Part shown: positions 44,100-55,475 of the stretch, one piece after another
Layout of the letters: each line of letters starts with the position of its first letter
How positions within the stretch are numbered: the first letter of the stretch is position 1
DNA from: Prionace glauca
Taxonomy: Eukaryota; Chordata; Chondrichthyes; Carcharhiniformes; Carcharhinidae
Length of the DNA: 64,000 nucleotides
Direction: 5' to 3'
Assembly (NCBI GenBank): GCA_037974335.1
Contig: CM075760.1
Span: 31,146,902 to 31,210,901, forward strand
Program-made: the position numbers and the translations under genes
Notes under the pieces: model-generated
What the model saw: the letters and a program-made list of their open reading frames with translations, nothing else
Told to the model about the DNA's origin: nothing
Databases searched by the model: none

Positions 44100-45050
44100 A
44101 CTCCGCCATCCATCACCCGCTCTCTGCTCATTTCCCCAGCTCTTTGCCCTTTCCCGTGGCTCTCTGCCTTTCGCGGTGGCTCATTTCCCCTTTTATCCAG
44201 CTCCCGGTATTTCCACCTGGCTCTCTACACTTCCGTCCAGCTCTGTGCCTTCTCCCCCAGCTCTCTGCTCTTTCCCTCAGCCCCTTACACGTTCCGTCAG
44301 CTCTCTGCCCTCTGTCCCTGGTCCCTACCCTCTTTCTTCTTTCCCCCAGCTCTCTGACCTTTCCCCCTGACTCTCCTGCCCTTTCCCCTGCTCTTTCTGC
44401 CCTTTTCCTCGGCTCTCTGGCCTTTCTCCTGCCTCCCTGCCATTGTTCGTGCCTTCCTGCCTTTCTCCTGGTTCTCGCTCCTTTCCCTGGTCTTTCTGCC
44501 CTTTCCCCCATCTCTCTGCCCTTTCTTTCGGCTCTCCCCCCTTTCACTGATCTCTCTGCCCTTTCCCTCTGCTCCCTGTCCTTTCTCCACTCTCTCTGCC
44601 CTTTCCCCTTGCTTTCCGCCCTGTTCCCCGGCTGCGTGCACTTTCCCCCGCCTCTCTGGCCTTTCCCCAGCTCTCTGCTGTTTCCCGTGGCTCTCAGCCC
44701 ACCCCCACCCCGGCTCTCTGCCCTTTCCCCAGCTCTCTGCTGTTTCCCCTGGCTCTCAGCCCACCCCCACCCCGGCTCTCTGCCCTTTCCCCAGCTCTCT
44801 GCTGTTTCCCCTGGCTCTCAGCCCACCCCCACCCCGGCTCTCTGCCCTTTCCCCAGCTCTCTGCTGTTTCCCCTGGCTCTCAGCCCACCCCCACCCCGGC
44901 TCTCTGCCCTTTCCCCAGCTCTCTGCTGTTTCCCCTGGCTCTCAGCCCACCCCCACCCCGGCTCTCTGCCCTTTCCCCAGCTCTCTGCTGTTTCCCCTGG
45001 CTCTCAGCCCACCCCCACCCCGGCTCTCTGCCCTTTCCCTCGCCTCCTGT
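44100..45050 (-). repeat. G-rich, AGCT-rich switch-like repeat region upstream of Cmu1
   Basis: On the Ig coding (minus) strand this 0.95 kb reads as reiterated GAGAGCTGGGG, AAAGGGCAGAGAG and GGGGTGGGGGTGGG units: purine and G rich on the non-template strand. I count twelve AGCT palindromes between 44101 and 45000, the favoured hotspot core of the cytidine deaminase AID. It lies 0.9-1.9 kb 5' of CH1 inside the J-C intron, the place of Smu in tetrapods. Its 3' part (44640-45045) is a regular 62-base minisatellite. ORFs through it are artefacts. A switch-like role is inference. Confidence 0.75.
44640..45045. repeat. 62-base minisatellite
   Basis: The phrase CAGCCCACCCCCACCCCGG recurs with its G at 44697, 44759, 44821, 44883, 44945 and 45007, a constant period of 62 bases over six copies. 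Copies are almost identical, so amplification is recent. Each unit carries one AGCT. Confidence 0.95.
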
Positions 45051-45184
45051 TCTCACCTGACTCTTTGTCATTGTCTGACCCGAGCCCCCAGCGATTCCCT
45101 TCAGTTCTCTGCATTCCCAGGGCAGCTCCCACATTTAAACACCAAACTGCTGCTTGAGATCTTTCTTCTCTCTCGTTGCAGACC

Positions 45185-46530
45185 TTCGCCAGACAGATTT
45201 AGTGAGTGTGAGTGAGAGAATGTGAGTGTGTGACGGTGAGTAAATGAGTGAGAGTGGATGAGTAGTGGTGTATGTGTGACGGAAGGTGGGTAAGTGAGTG
45301 TGAATGAGCGATGTCCTTTGAGTGACGATGAGTGATTGAGGGTGAGCAAGTGCGGGTGTGGGTAAGAGAGCGTGAGTAAGTGACTGTGTGAGAGAGGGTA
45401 GGACTGAAGGAGGCAGAATGTGAGTGAAGGTGGCTGGATGAATGTAGGTAAGCAAGATTGAAAGAATGAGGGAGAGTGAGTGAGCATGTGTGAAGGTTAG
45501 TGGAGGTGGGTGAGTGAAAGTGAGTGAGATTGAGTGAGTGAGGGTGAGGGAGTGAATGTAACTGAGTAAGTGAGGGGTGAGTTTGAGTGAGTCAGGATGT
45601 GTTATTGAGGGTGAGTGAGACTGAGTAAGACTGGGTCAGTGAGGGTGGATTTTTGGGACGAATGGATGAAGGTGAGTATGAATGTTGGTGACTGACTGAG
45701 GGTCGAAGTCAGTGAGTGAGGTTTCGTGAGTGAGGTTGAGTGAGTGATGGTGTACGAGTGTGGGTGGCTCAGTGACAGTGATTTAATGAAGGCGCGTGAT
45801 TGAGGGTGCGTGAGGGTGAGTGAATGTGGGTGCATGACTAAGGGTGTGACAGTGAGTGAATGGAGGTGAATGAGCGAATGTGACTGAGTCAGTGAGGGTG
45901 TGAGGATACGTGAGTCAGGGCGTGTGTTTGAGTGAATGAGTGAGGTTAAATGAGGGTGTGTGAGAGCTTGTGGGTGAGTGTGAGGATGGGTGAGAGTGAA
46001 TGAGCGAGTATGAGTGAGTGATTGTGAGTGAGTGAGTATGAGGATGAGTGAGTCAGGACGTGTGTTTGAGTGAACGAGTGAGGTTGAATGAGGGTGAGAG
46101 CTTGTGAGTGAGTGAGTGAGAATGGGTGAGAGTGAGTGAGCGAATGAGTGAGTGAGTGTGTGAGGGTGAGTGACGCAGGGTGAATCAGGATCAGTGAGTG
46201 CGTGAGGTTGAGTGTGTGCGGTTGAGTGCGTGAGGGCGAGTGCGTGAGGGCGAGAGCGTGAGGGTGGATGAGTGAGCAAGGTTGAGTGAGTGAGTGTGAG
46301 AGAATAGGCGTGAATGAGAATGAGTGAGTGAGGGAGAGTGAATGAGGGTGAGTGAGTGGGGGTGACTGTGGTTGAGTGACTGAAGGTGAGTGAATGAGGG
46401 AGAGTGAGAGAGAAAGTGTGTCTGCAAGGGAAGGTAGGTAAGATAAGGTGAGTGAGTGAAGTTCTTTGAGTGAGGATGAGAGATTGAGGGTGAGTGAGTC
46501 AGTGTGGGTGAGGGTGAGAGAGTCAGTGAG
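45185..46530. repeat. (GTGA)n tetranucleotide-rich tract
   Basis: 1.35 kb of degenerate GTGAGTGA, TGAGGGTGAG and GAGTGTG on the plus strand, so CTCA-rich on the Ig coding strand, the opposite purine bias to the adjacent region at 44100-45050. Long ORFs on the minus strand here (Ser/His/Leu-rich) are repeat artefacts. Confidence 0.9.
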
Positions 46531-46534
46531 CCAC

Positions 46535-46814
46535 CTCCTCCTCTCCCTCTCCATCGATCTTTTCCCGATTTTCTCCATTGATCAGCTTTCAGTAACAGGG
46601 CTGTGTAAAGTCAGGAATCAGTGTAGATCACCGGGCAGCTGCTTTAATGTCGGGGCCTTTCTTTCAGAAACACGGATCAGTGAACAAATAGACAGACTGA
46701 GGGAGCTGGAAGGGAAGCTTCCAGCAAAACTGGGTCACACAGGAATCAAACACTAAGTTTACACCAGTATTGGGGAGCCAGGCGGACTTAGTCTCAGCCA
46801 GATCCCTCCTGTTT
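46535..46814. other. Intron DNA, nothing recognised
   Basis: Short unique stretch between the GTGA tract and a LINE fragment. Confidence 0.45.
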
Positions 46815-47476
46815 TGGCCCTGGAGGGAGTGCAGAGGAGGTTTACTCGGCTGATACCGGAGTTGAGGGGATTGAGCTATGAGGAGAGGCTGAATAAACTA
46901 GGCTTGTACTCGTTAGAGTTTAGAAGAATGAGGGGAGATCTCATTGAGACGTATAAGATGATGAATGGGATGGATAGGATAGAGGTGGAGAGACTGTTCC
47001 CGCTCAAAAAAGACAGTAGGACGAGGGGGCACAGCCTCAAGATAAAGGGGGGGCGGTTTAGAACAGAGTTGAGGAGGAACTTCTTCACTCAAAGGGTGGT
47101 GAATCTCTGGAATTCTCTGCCCGTTGAAGTGGTGGAGGCTGCCTCGCTAAATATTTTTAAGAAACGGGTTGATGGGTTTTTGATAAGAGAAGGGATTAAG
47201 GGTTATGGGGAGAGGGCGGGAAGGTGGAGCTGAGTCACGACAGATCAGCCATGATCTTATTGAATGGCGGGGCAGGCTCGAAGGGCCAGATGGCCTACTC
47301 CTGCTCCTATTTCTTATGTTCTTATGTTCTTATGTTCTTATGTTATGGGCAGAGGGCTGGAAAGTGGAACTGAGCAGCGACAGATCAGCCATGATCTTAT
47401 TGAATGGCGGGGCAGGCTCGAAGGGCTAGATGGCCTACTCCTGCTCCTATTTCTTATGTTCTTATGTTCTTATTGA
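46815..47476 (+). mobile_element. CR1 LINE 3' fragment with duplicated 3' end
   Basis: Open for 139 codons (ALEGVQRRFTRLIPELRGL to the C-terminus), then the 3' UTR and (TTCTTATG)n tail near 47320. A second copy of the last ~110 bases follows (47343-47476) with its own tail. Same subfamily as 8641 and 36301. Lies in the J-C intron, antisense to the Ig gene. Confidence 0.9.
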
Positions 47477-47771
47477 TTGTGTCTTTGTGTCCGGTGTAAC
47501 ACATGGAAATCCCTACTTCTGACCTCATGTTGGATGGAATGTGTCATTGATGAAGCAATAGAAGATTGTTGGTTCCAGAACAGTCCCCTGCCGAACTCCT
47601 GCAGTGATTTCTCAACTTAGATGTTTGACCTCCAACAACCATCACCATCTTGCTTTGTGCTAAATATGACTCCAAACAGAGAAGAATTTCCCGCTGAAAC
47701 GTATTCACTTGAGTTTTACTCGGGCTCCTCGATCCCACCCTCATTCAAATGTTAGTGGGGGAGGGGGAGGC

Positions 47772-48060
47772 CGAGGTGCACGGTGATTAACGCTGCTGCC
47801 TCACAGTTCAGTTCCCGATATGGGTCATTGTGTATGGAGTTAGTAAGTTCACCCCGTGTCTGCTTGGGTTTCCTTCGGATGCTCCTGTTTCCTCCCGCAG
47901 TCCAAAGACGTTTGGGTTCAGGGGACTGGCCGTGCGAATAGGTTCAGGAGGTCTAGTTAGAGTAAACACATGTGGTTATGGGGATAGGGCTTTGGTGGGA
48001 TTCCTGTTGATGCAGACTTGATGGGCTGAATGGCCTCCTTCTGTACGGTAGGATCTCGTG
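47772..48060 (+). repeat. tRNA-derived SINE
   Basis: GGCCGAGGTGCACGGTGATTAAC start, TTTCCTCCCGCAGTCCAAAG middle, GATGGGCTGAATGGCCTCC end. Confidence 0.8.
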
Positions 48061-48352
48061 ACTCTATTCTACGATGTAAATGACAGTCTCTCTGACGTAT
48101 GTGAGGTGGAAAGTGTGTGAGAGGGTGTTTGGGTGTGTGTTTGATAGAGAGAGGGGTGAATGTGTGTGTGAAGGTGCCTGTGTGTGACAGATTGTGTTTG
48201 CACATGTGTGAGACAGTGGGCTGCGTTTGCAAGAGGGGGCAGTGTGCCTACTAGAAAGCAAACATCCTGTTCATGTGTGTGTGGAAGTGTGCACGGGATT
48301 GTGTGTGAGTGAGAAAGATGTGTGCAATGTGTGTGGGTGACAGAAGCAAAGT

Positions 48353-48405
<53 letters not shown>

Positions 48406-48990
48406 AGAGAATGTTTGCGCGAGACTGTGCTTATGTGAGAGACTGTGTCTGTGTGTAAGTTGAAGTGTGTGCATAGGTCTATGTTTGTGAGAGAGTGTGA
48501 GCGAGCTAGTGTGAGAGAGAGCAAGAATGTACAGGTGTGAGATAATCTGTGCAACAGAGATAGAAATATGTGTGTGTGAGAGAGAGAGAGAGAGATGCAA
48601 GTGCAAGAGGAATTGTGAGAGAGTGTGTGTGAATAAATGTGAGACAACTTGAGCGTGTGTGACAGAGTGAGGGAGAGAGATTGCGTGTGTGAGAGCATGA
48701 GACTATGCTTATGTGTGTGTGTGTCTGCGTGTAAGAGAGAATGTGTGTGGAGATGTGTGCGTGTGAGTGTTTTTGTGTATGAGATGTGAGAGACTGATTG
48801 AGAGAGTGAGAGTATGTCTGGATTTGTATTTGAGACAGAGTATGTAGACCGTGAGAGAAAGAGAATGTGTGTGAGATATCGTATGAGAGAGAAAGTAAGT
48901 GTGCGTGTGTATGTGTGAGAGAATATGAGCGTCTCTCTGTGTGTATTTATGTGTGTGAGAGTGTGTGATGTGTGTAAGTCTCTATCTGGC
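48061..48990. repeat. (GT)n and GTGAGA microsatellite tract
   Basis: Pure (GT)n at about 48355-48404, flanked by degenerate GTGTGAGAGA. The longest simple (GT) run in the window. Confidence 0.9.
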
Positions 48991-51900
48991 TGATTCAGTC
49001 TGGAAAAGCACCCTCACTCCACACATACTCACCCACTCGCACAGTAAGTGGGAGTGACAAGCGAGCACAACACGGACTGTGGGGCAAGTGTTGGAAAAAC
49101 ATTTAAATCTTTCACAAGTCAGTCTCAATTAAATAATTTCCTCTTTCCGCAATGAGAGAAACTTGTAAAACCTCACGGAATCTGACACAATCCAGGGCAA
49201 AGCCACCCACAAGATTACCCGGCCCCTCATTCACCCTATTTACTCTCTCCATCACTAACAAGCAGTGTCAGCACTGTGTGCATTATATACAACATGCACT
49301 GCAGCAATTCACCAAGGCTCCATAGATTACACTGTCCAAACCCGCTGCCTTTACATCCTAACAGGACAAGGGCAGCAGCCACATCTGAAACACTATAACC
49401 TGTAAGCTTCCCTCCAAAACACACACCATCCTGACCTGAAACAATTTCTCAATTCATTCATAATCGCTGGATCAAAATCCTGGAACTCCCTGCCTAACAG
49501 CAGGGCGGATGCCTGCAGCATATGGACTGCAGTTGTTCAAGGATGCTTCATATCAACACTTTATGAAGGAACAATTAGATTAAAAATTCTGGCCGCGCAA
49601 ATGTCTCTAAAATGCCTTTAGAAGATTAAAAATAATATGCAAGTGAATTTGACCCTTCAACTGTCAAACTAAACAGTTCAGGGGCTGCTGTACTACGGAG
49701 CACAATATAGTAAATCTCACTTTGTATTTGTTCATCGAACATTCCCAAGGCCGGTACATCACTGCTTAAAAATCACCCAATTCTCCCTCTAAAGTCCGAT
49801 GTTTCTGCTTCTCTGATAGACACAATATGCTTCAGGGACTTAATTTCTGAGACACCGAGTCAAACAGTCACATTTCCCACAGATACAAGTGTGTTGAAGA
49901 AATAAATCAAATTTCACTTCCTGCAGGACAGGAGAAGGAATCAAAAGATTTATAACCAGTCAGGGAGATTCCTGGTCCCAACACAGTGACCACACGCCCA
50001 GAAACAGAACAGACACAAACAGTTCAACAGTCGAGTTCCCAGCAGAAAGATCTGTTCAATGTGTCAATTTCAAACTGTTGGGTTCTCTTTGATCAATAGT
50101 CAAGTTACAACAGAAAATCAATAACCTATTTCAAATTAAACAGGTATTCAGAACTCCTCTTGACTTTTAATTATTTCTCTCTGCCTGTATCACTTCGCGA
50201 AAATTGTGTAAAAATGTAATTTCGCTGAAAATGAGCAAAAATAACAGATTCAGGACAGTTCAATATCCCTATCAGAGATACAGTGACACACTAAGAATTA
50301 AACAAACCGGGAAATATTTACATTGAAAATCGTTACCTGATTGGATCTAATTTCTTAATTAAATGTAATCAACAAAATTATCAAGGCAAAACAACTTATC
50401 GAGCCGAGCACAGCTGAGTAACGAAATGTTTTGTTTTTGAATTCATTTTGATACAATTAAATATTCTCTAAGACTGATGATATTTTGCACGCTAGTGCAA
50501 TATTCAAGGTCTTTTGTTTTGAATTAATCAGCGTTAATATTACATTTTAAGTTATTGTTAATTGTCAGTTAGCTCTCCTGTCAGCTGATTTGTTCTCTGT
50601 AATAAAATGAGTTTTCAATCATTCAAAACGTGCTTCTGCCCCCAACATTGTTAAATAATTAGGTTACAATTAAATCTCAATGTTAAACTATAATTTCAAA
50701 TTACTGAATGGAAACATTCAAACATCTGTCATTCATTTACTTAAATCTAATCACATTGTAATATTTTACTTTTTCACTTTTACTACAAATATCTTATTAC
50801 AACGAACAAACGTGTTAAAAATGCAGATTTCTGAGTTTGTCCAGACTGTAACGGCCTGGCCGTTTGAAATCAATAATACTGCTTCCTAGATTTAATAATT
50901 TAGGCCACCCATATAACAACTTCATTACTGAACACATTGTTTAATTAAAGAAGACCTGAATTAAACAGTGCAAACACAGAGACGATAATTGATTCAAATC
51001 CTCTGTAACGCTAAAAACACGATGCAGAATATAAGTCTCAACCTTTTCTTCATTATAATATTTAATAAGAATTAAACATAAGCTTCAGTTAGTATGAATT
51101 CTTCCATTCTGTCATTTATTCTTCCATTCTGTCATTTATTCTGTGTTTGACATTAATGGGAGACATGATGTTATTAAGTGCTGAGCTAATATTATTTTTA
51201 TAGTATATATAATATCATATTATTTTTATATAATCTTTTTGAATTTCAAGCATTTAATTGTCAGTCGGTAGCCAGTTTCTGTTGACACTTTACTACAATT
51301 CAAAGACAATCATTTGAACAATTTTACTTGAGTGTCAGCGAATTCCATCTGTCAGAAAACTGTGTTCAGTCTGTCAAATTTTTATAAACTGTTTGATTCT
51401 AATTGATCAAAGGTCAAATTACAACAGTGAAAACATCAATAAAAATTTAAATTAACCTGATGTTCATTTTAAAACTCCCTTTGCCTTTTAACTATTTCTC
51501 CCTGACTGTCTCAAATCACAAAAACTGGGCAATTATTTTTCTGAAAATGAGGACTTCGAATATAACAGATTCAGGGCAGTGTAATGTCCCTAACAGAGGT
51601 ACAGTGAATTGTAATTCATGTTTTTTTAATATGTAACCATTAGTTAACATGAATAAAATGCCCTAACATATATTTATTTTATTTTCGGAAACTTTTCTGC
51701 TTTATCCCTACAAGAATATTCAAAGGCAATTTTATTTTCATTTCGCCAGAACTGCTCAGTTTCACTGAGCGTAAACAATGTAAAAACAATTGAGGAACAC
51801 AAAACAATTTCACAAATTTTGAGATGCGAAAAGTAATTAATTATCTCGGTATCTAATTTAAAAAAATACTCAGAACGGATAATCTGGTTCCAATTGCATA

Positions 51901-53781
51901 GAAAAAAATTAATAATCGGATACAAAAATTTCCAAAAAGGAAATTATTCTGCAAAACTCGTATTCCAGTAAATGTGAATTTAATCTGGGATGTACCGATT
52001 AATGCAAAGTATCTTGTTCAACTGAGCACGGCTGTGAAAACAGCAGGTTATCATTGAAATAGCTTCTGGAATTGTCACAAAATATTTCCAGTCTGGAAAA
52101 TGTTAATTGTGTGAAATACACAACAGAACTATTAAAGGGGATTATTGCTAAATTATTAATATAAAATAATCTGTGGTGAATATAGAGTTAAATTACCGAT
52201 TAATAACTCTTTGATTTACATTAATTTTACTATTAAACTTGTTCATGGGAAGTTTGTGATTGCAGCAAAGACTTAGTGTCCGAATGAGCTTTGTAAGTCA
52301 TGACTCACTTGAATTTGTAAGCGTTATTTAAAATTTATAAAAATGCTGTAATATCTTTTAGGTGTTCTTTCCCCCCAACCTGCTTGTTTTCTCCCTACAT
52401 GGATTTTCAAACTCAAAGATTATTTCTGTTCAACCAGAAAACATCTAAACTCTCAACGGCACCGTTATACACTATTTAAACAACACAGAAATAATGCCAC
52501 AAAGCCAAGCCATAGCACAAATTTTAAACATTCACAGTGACTGCACCACAGAATCTCCTCAGCAGAAATACAACAAAACACATCAATGAGGGAATGAATC
52601 CGCTTCACAGAAAAACAGATCAATTATCCATTCAACAGAATCAAATGTAACATTGCAAAATAAATCTCAATATCGAATCTAGCAAACCAGCTCTTAACCA
52701 ATTATTAAACTAAACAGAAATCTAGAATAATAGCAATAGCATTGCGAGGAGGTGGAATTTGTCCAACAAATTAGCGTTGAAACTTTATCACGTCTTATTC
52801 ATATTGGGTCATATTTCAAACATATTTAAACATTTGGATGGTAAAAGTTCCAGCCATCAAATCCCACCGAGATTAAACATTGCAGATACCCCAAAATCTG
52901 AATGCAGTGACAAACTATGTTCTGAACGAGCGGCTTAAGCCGTTATGACTAAAGATTTTAAACATACAAATACAATAGCTTTATTTCTCCCTGCAGTTAT
53001 GCATCAAGCAGTTGCGACCCGCAGAATGTTCATATTCAATCACAAAACGTGTAACAGCTCAGTGTCACTGAGTTCAAACAATGCAGAAACAAAAAATTAA
53101 TTCACAAATTTTAGGTATTTAAAGTCACCCAGATTTATAATCTCCTCACCAGAGGAAAAAAAAACGCATCACTGAGAGACTGAACCCCGCTTCAGGCAGA
53201 CGCAGCACAATTCTACAAACACTTTCAACAGAATCAAATATAACATTTACAGAAATGTTTAATATAAATTCCAGCCAATTCGCCCAACACCAAACTAATT
53301 AATGTTTCGAACAAGCAGAAAATATTGCACAGCAGCACCAGCATTGTGAGTGAGTGGAACATTTTCACTGGATAAATATCGAAATGTTAGATTTTTAAAA
53401 TTTTTGGTTTAAATTTCAAACACTTGTGCAGTAGATGGTACAAACCGCAGCCACTAGATGTCACCGAGATTAAACGCTGCAGAAACGCTGAATTGTATAA
53501 CAGACATTCGAATTTTAAAGTAACCCAACCACACAATAACCTCAACAGATAAACACAAAATCCCAACAATTTGGGATTGAATCCCTCAGCAGTACGTATT
53601 GTCCAGAAAGAGCAGAATTCTAAAACCCCTTTGCAGCAGATTCACAGGAAACATTGGAACAATTCTCAACCGAGAATCCACCAAACTCACATTTATGTTA
53701 CCACATGGATTATTAGTACAGATAAAAATATAAAACAAAGACACATGTAAACCAGTTACTCAATAAGTGGATGGTTCTTAC
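48991..53781 (-). other. AT-rich 5' part of the J-C intron
   Basis: 4.8 kb with no gene. It contains internal duplications: 50080-50290 resembles 51385-51615 (CAGATTCAGG.CAGT.CAAT.TCCCTA.CAGAG.TACAGTGA), and 52600-52900 resembles 53190-53470 (AACAGAATCAAAT.TAACATT and CACCGAGATTAAAC.CTGCAGA) in direct orientation about 590 bases apart. A 20-base unit (ATTCTTCCATTCTGTCATTT) is tandemly doubled near 51100-51138. An intronic enhancer would be expected here; I could not pick one out by motif. Confidence 0.6.
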
Positions 53782-53829
53782 CTGTAGTCACCGTCACCAT
53801 GGTCCCTTGTCCCCAGTAATCGAAGTAGT
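53782..53829 (-). CDS. IGHJ: IgH J segment
   Basis: 48 bases encoding YFDYWGQGTMVTVTT with the J hallmark WGQG and a GTAAGA donor after ACAG. Directly preceded by its recombination signal. Reads in phase 1 into CH1. Confidence 0.95.
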
Positions 53830-53868
53830 CACAGTGTCACATTCCGTAGGCTGTGTCATACAATAACC
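53830..53868 (-). other. Recombination signal of J (23-bp spacer)
   Basis: Minus strand: nonamer GGTTATTGT (53868-53860), 23-base spacer, heptamer CACTGTG (53836-53830), abutting J. Confidence 0.93.
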
Positions 53869-54192
53869 GTCCCTGCACAAAATAGAGACAAAATCACCAT
53901 TATTTTAAATATCCACAAACCCAAGGAAAAGCAAAATCAATTAATGTTCATTAAATTATAATTGTATTTCTGGATATCATTTGACATTCATAAATGACCT
54001 AAAGTTTTATATTTCACAGAGTGACACGTGAACATGTTGTTGAAAACACACATCGATAATTGAGTAATTATCAAGATTTTCCATGTTTATTCTTGTCATG
54101 TGGTCAGTGCTGGACATAAATAATACTGTACTGTGATTACAGTTGGGATTTAAAAGTGACACTGATCCAGTTTCAGTCAATCAGTGCTGAGG

Positions 54193-54260
54193 GGTTTTTG
54201 TATTGACAGTAACTGCTGTGCCATCCAGTAATCACAGTGAGACACAGCATGACAAATACT
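54193..54260 (-). other. IGHD2: IgH D2 segment with 12-bp signals on both sides
   Basis: Core 54232-54221 (ATTACTGGATGG, 12 bases). V-side signal: nonamer 54260-54252 (AGTATTTGT), 12-base spacer, heptamer CACTGTG at 54239-54233. J-side signal: heptamer CACAGCA at 54220-54214, 12-base spacer, nonamer ACAAAAACC at 54201-54193. The 12/12 pattern permits joining to D1 (22) and J (23). Confidence 0.9.
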
Positions 54261-54569
54261 GAGGCGGACTGTTAACTGTAAAGTACAGACAGTTAATTTC
54301 ACTGCTATTTCAAAAGCCTGTTTCCAGCTCGTTAAGGGTGACTCAGTGAGATACTTCAATTTTTACTGGTCATGATATTGATAAAGGGGGTTAGAAACTT
54401 TTACATTCTCTGTGCACATTCAGCGTGTAAATCAATAACAATAAAATTGAAGCATTTTACATCTTAAAAAAAAACAATGCTGTTTCGAAGTATTATTTTG
54501 TTAAAGCCTCGTTTACTTTGGCATTCGGCAATGGCATTGGTCACAAAGTTAAGCAACGTCCTTTTCTGA

Positions 54570-54652
54570 GGTTTTTGTATGAGGATGGCGCTTTTCTCAG
54601 CACTGTGATCCACTGCTATAGTATCACAGTGACACACACCCATACAAAAACT
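54570..54652 (-). other. IGHD1: IgH D1 segment with 12-bp (V side) and 22-bp (J side) signals
   Basis: Core 54624-54608 (ATACTATAGCAGTGGAT, 17 bases). V-side: nonamer AGTTTTTGT at 54652-54644, 12-base spacer, heptamer CACTGTG at 54631-54625. J-side: heptamer CACAGTG at 54607-54601, 22-base spacer, nonamer ACAAAAACC at 54578-54570. Matches V (23) on one side and D2 (12) on the other. Confidence 0.93.
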
Positions 54653-54998
54653 GCACTCACTCTGTTCAGTCCTGCTGTTCAATATTCACTTCAAATGGAC
54701 TATTAGTTTTGCTCTAATGTAAAATGTAGGCAACTGTTTATATTACACAATCTATCATAAATATTAAAAAGAGTAATATATCGTGTGTGGTACTTGCCGA
54801 CAGTACAATGAGTAGAATGTCAGTGAAAAGCTCACCAGTTATATCGGTGAGATTGGGAAGTTTTACTGTTAAATGCTTTCTGTGTTACTTTTTTTTAACA
54901 CGATTATAGTTTGTTTCTGACCACCCTCGATCATATTGCATTTAAAACAGATACTGACCTTCAGGTTATGATGGAAGTTGCGGAATCCCCTCCCGGGC

Positions 54999-55037
54999 TG
55001 TTCTTGTCCGGGTGAAGCCCTGGATCCTCTCGCTGTG
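54999..55037 (-). other. Recombination signal of V (23-bp spacer)
   Basis: Minus strand: heptamer CACAGCG (55037-55031; one change from consensus), 23-base spacer, nonamer ACAAGAACA (55007-54999). Confidence 0.93.
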
Positions 55038-55342
55038 GTCTCTGGCACAGTAATAGATGGCCGTGTCTTCAATCTTCAGGCTCCTCATGTCCAAAGAGAA
55101 GATGTTGTTTGAAGTGTCTTTGGACGCAGTAAATCGACCCTTAATTGACGGCGCGTAGTAGTTGCTGGATGAAGTATAGTAGCTAACCAGCCACTCCAGG
55201 CCCTGTCCGGGAACCTGCCGGATCCAACCCATGTAGTCGCTGCCAACATTGAACCCGCTGGCTTCACAGGTCAGTTTCAGGGAACCTCCGGGACCCTCGG
55301 TCGCAGCCTCTGGCTGGGTCAACACAACATCCGACTGGACAC
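55038..55342 (-). CDS. IGHV: IgH V segment
   Basis: Encodes the end of the leader (GVQS), FR1 [16 protein letters not shown], Cys in [23 protein letters not shown] in FR2, [13 protein letters not shown] and [11 protein letters not shown] in FR3, ending YYCARD at the heptamer. All hallmark residues of a working VH are present and the frame is open. The TTTTTACAG acceptor is good. It differs from the TCR-type V at 21242 in FR2 and in the EDTA motif. One V per cluster is typical of sharks. Confidence 0.95.
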
Positions 55343-55475
55343 CTGTAAAAATAGATCAAAAACACCAGGGGTTAATCTTAGTGAAATGATTGCTGACTCT
55401 GGAACATTCCAGAGAGACACTAACACTGAGACAGTAACAGTGAGAAACTTGAACAATAATTAAAAAAATACTCAC

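Noticed and set aside
44640-45045. Regular spaced repeats resembling a CRISPR array
   Set aside because: Eukaryotic minisatellite: units are contiguous with no unique spacers.
44144-45157. 337-codon plus-strand ORF rich in Pro, Leu, Ser
   Set aside because: It runs through the CT-rich minisatellite; the codon pattern is the 62-base repeat itself and no domain is seen.
45602-46578. Long minus-strand ORFs rich in His, Ser, Leu, Thr
   Set aside because: Translation of the GTGA tract; a low-complexity artefact.
48069-48698. 209-codon minus-strand ORF (Ser/His/Thr-rich)
   Set aside because: Translation of the (GT)n microsatellite.
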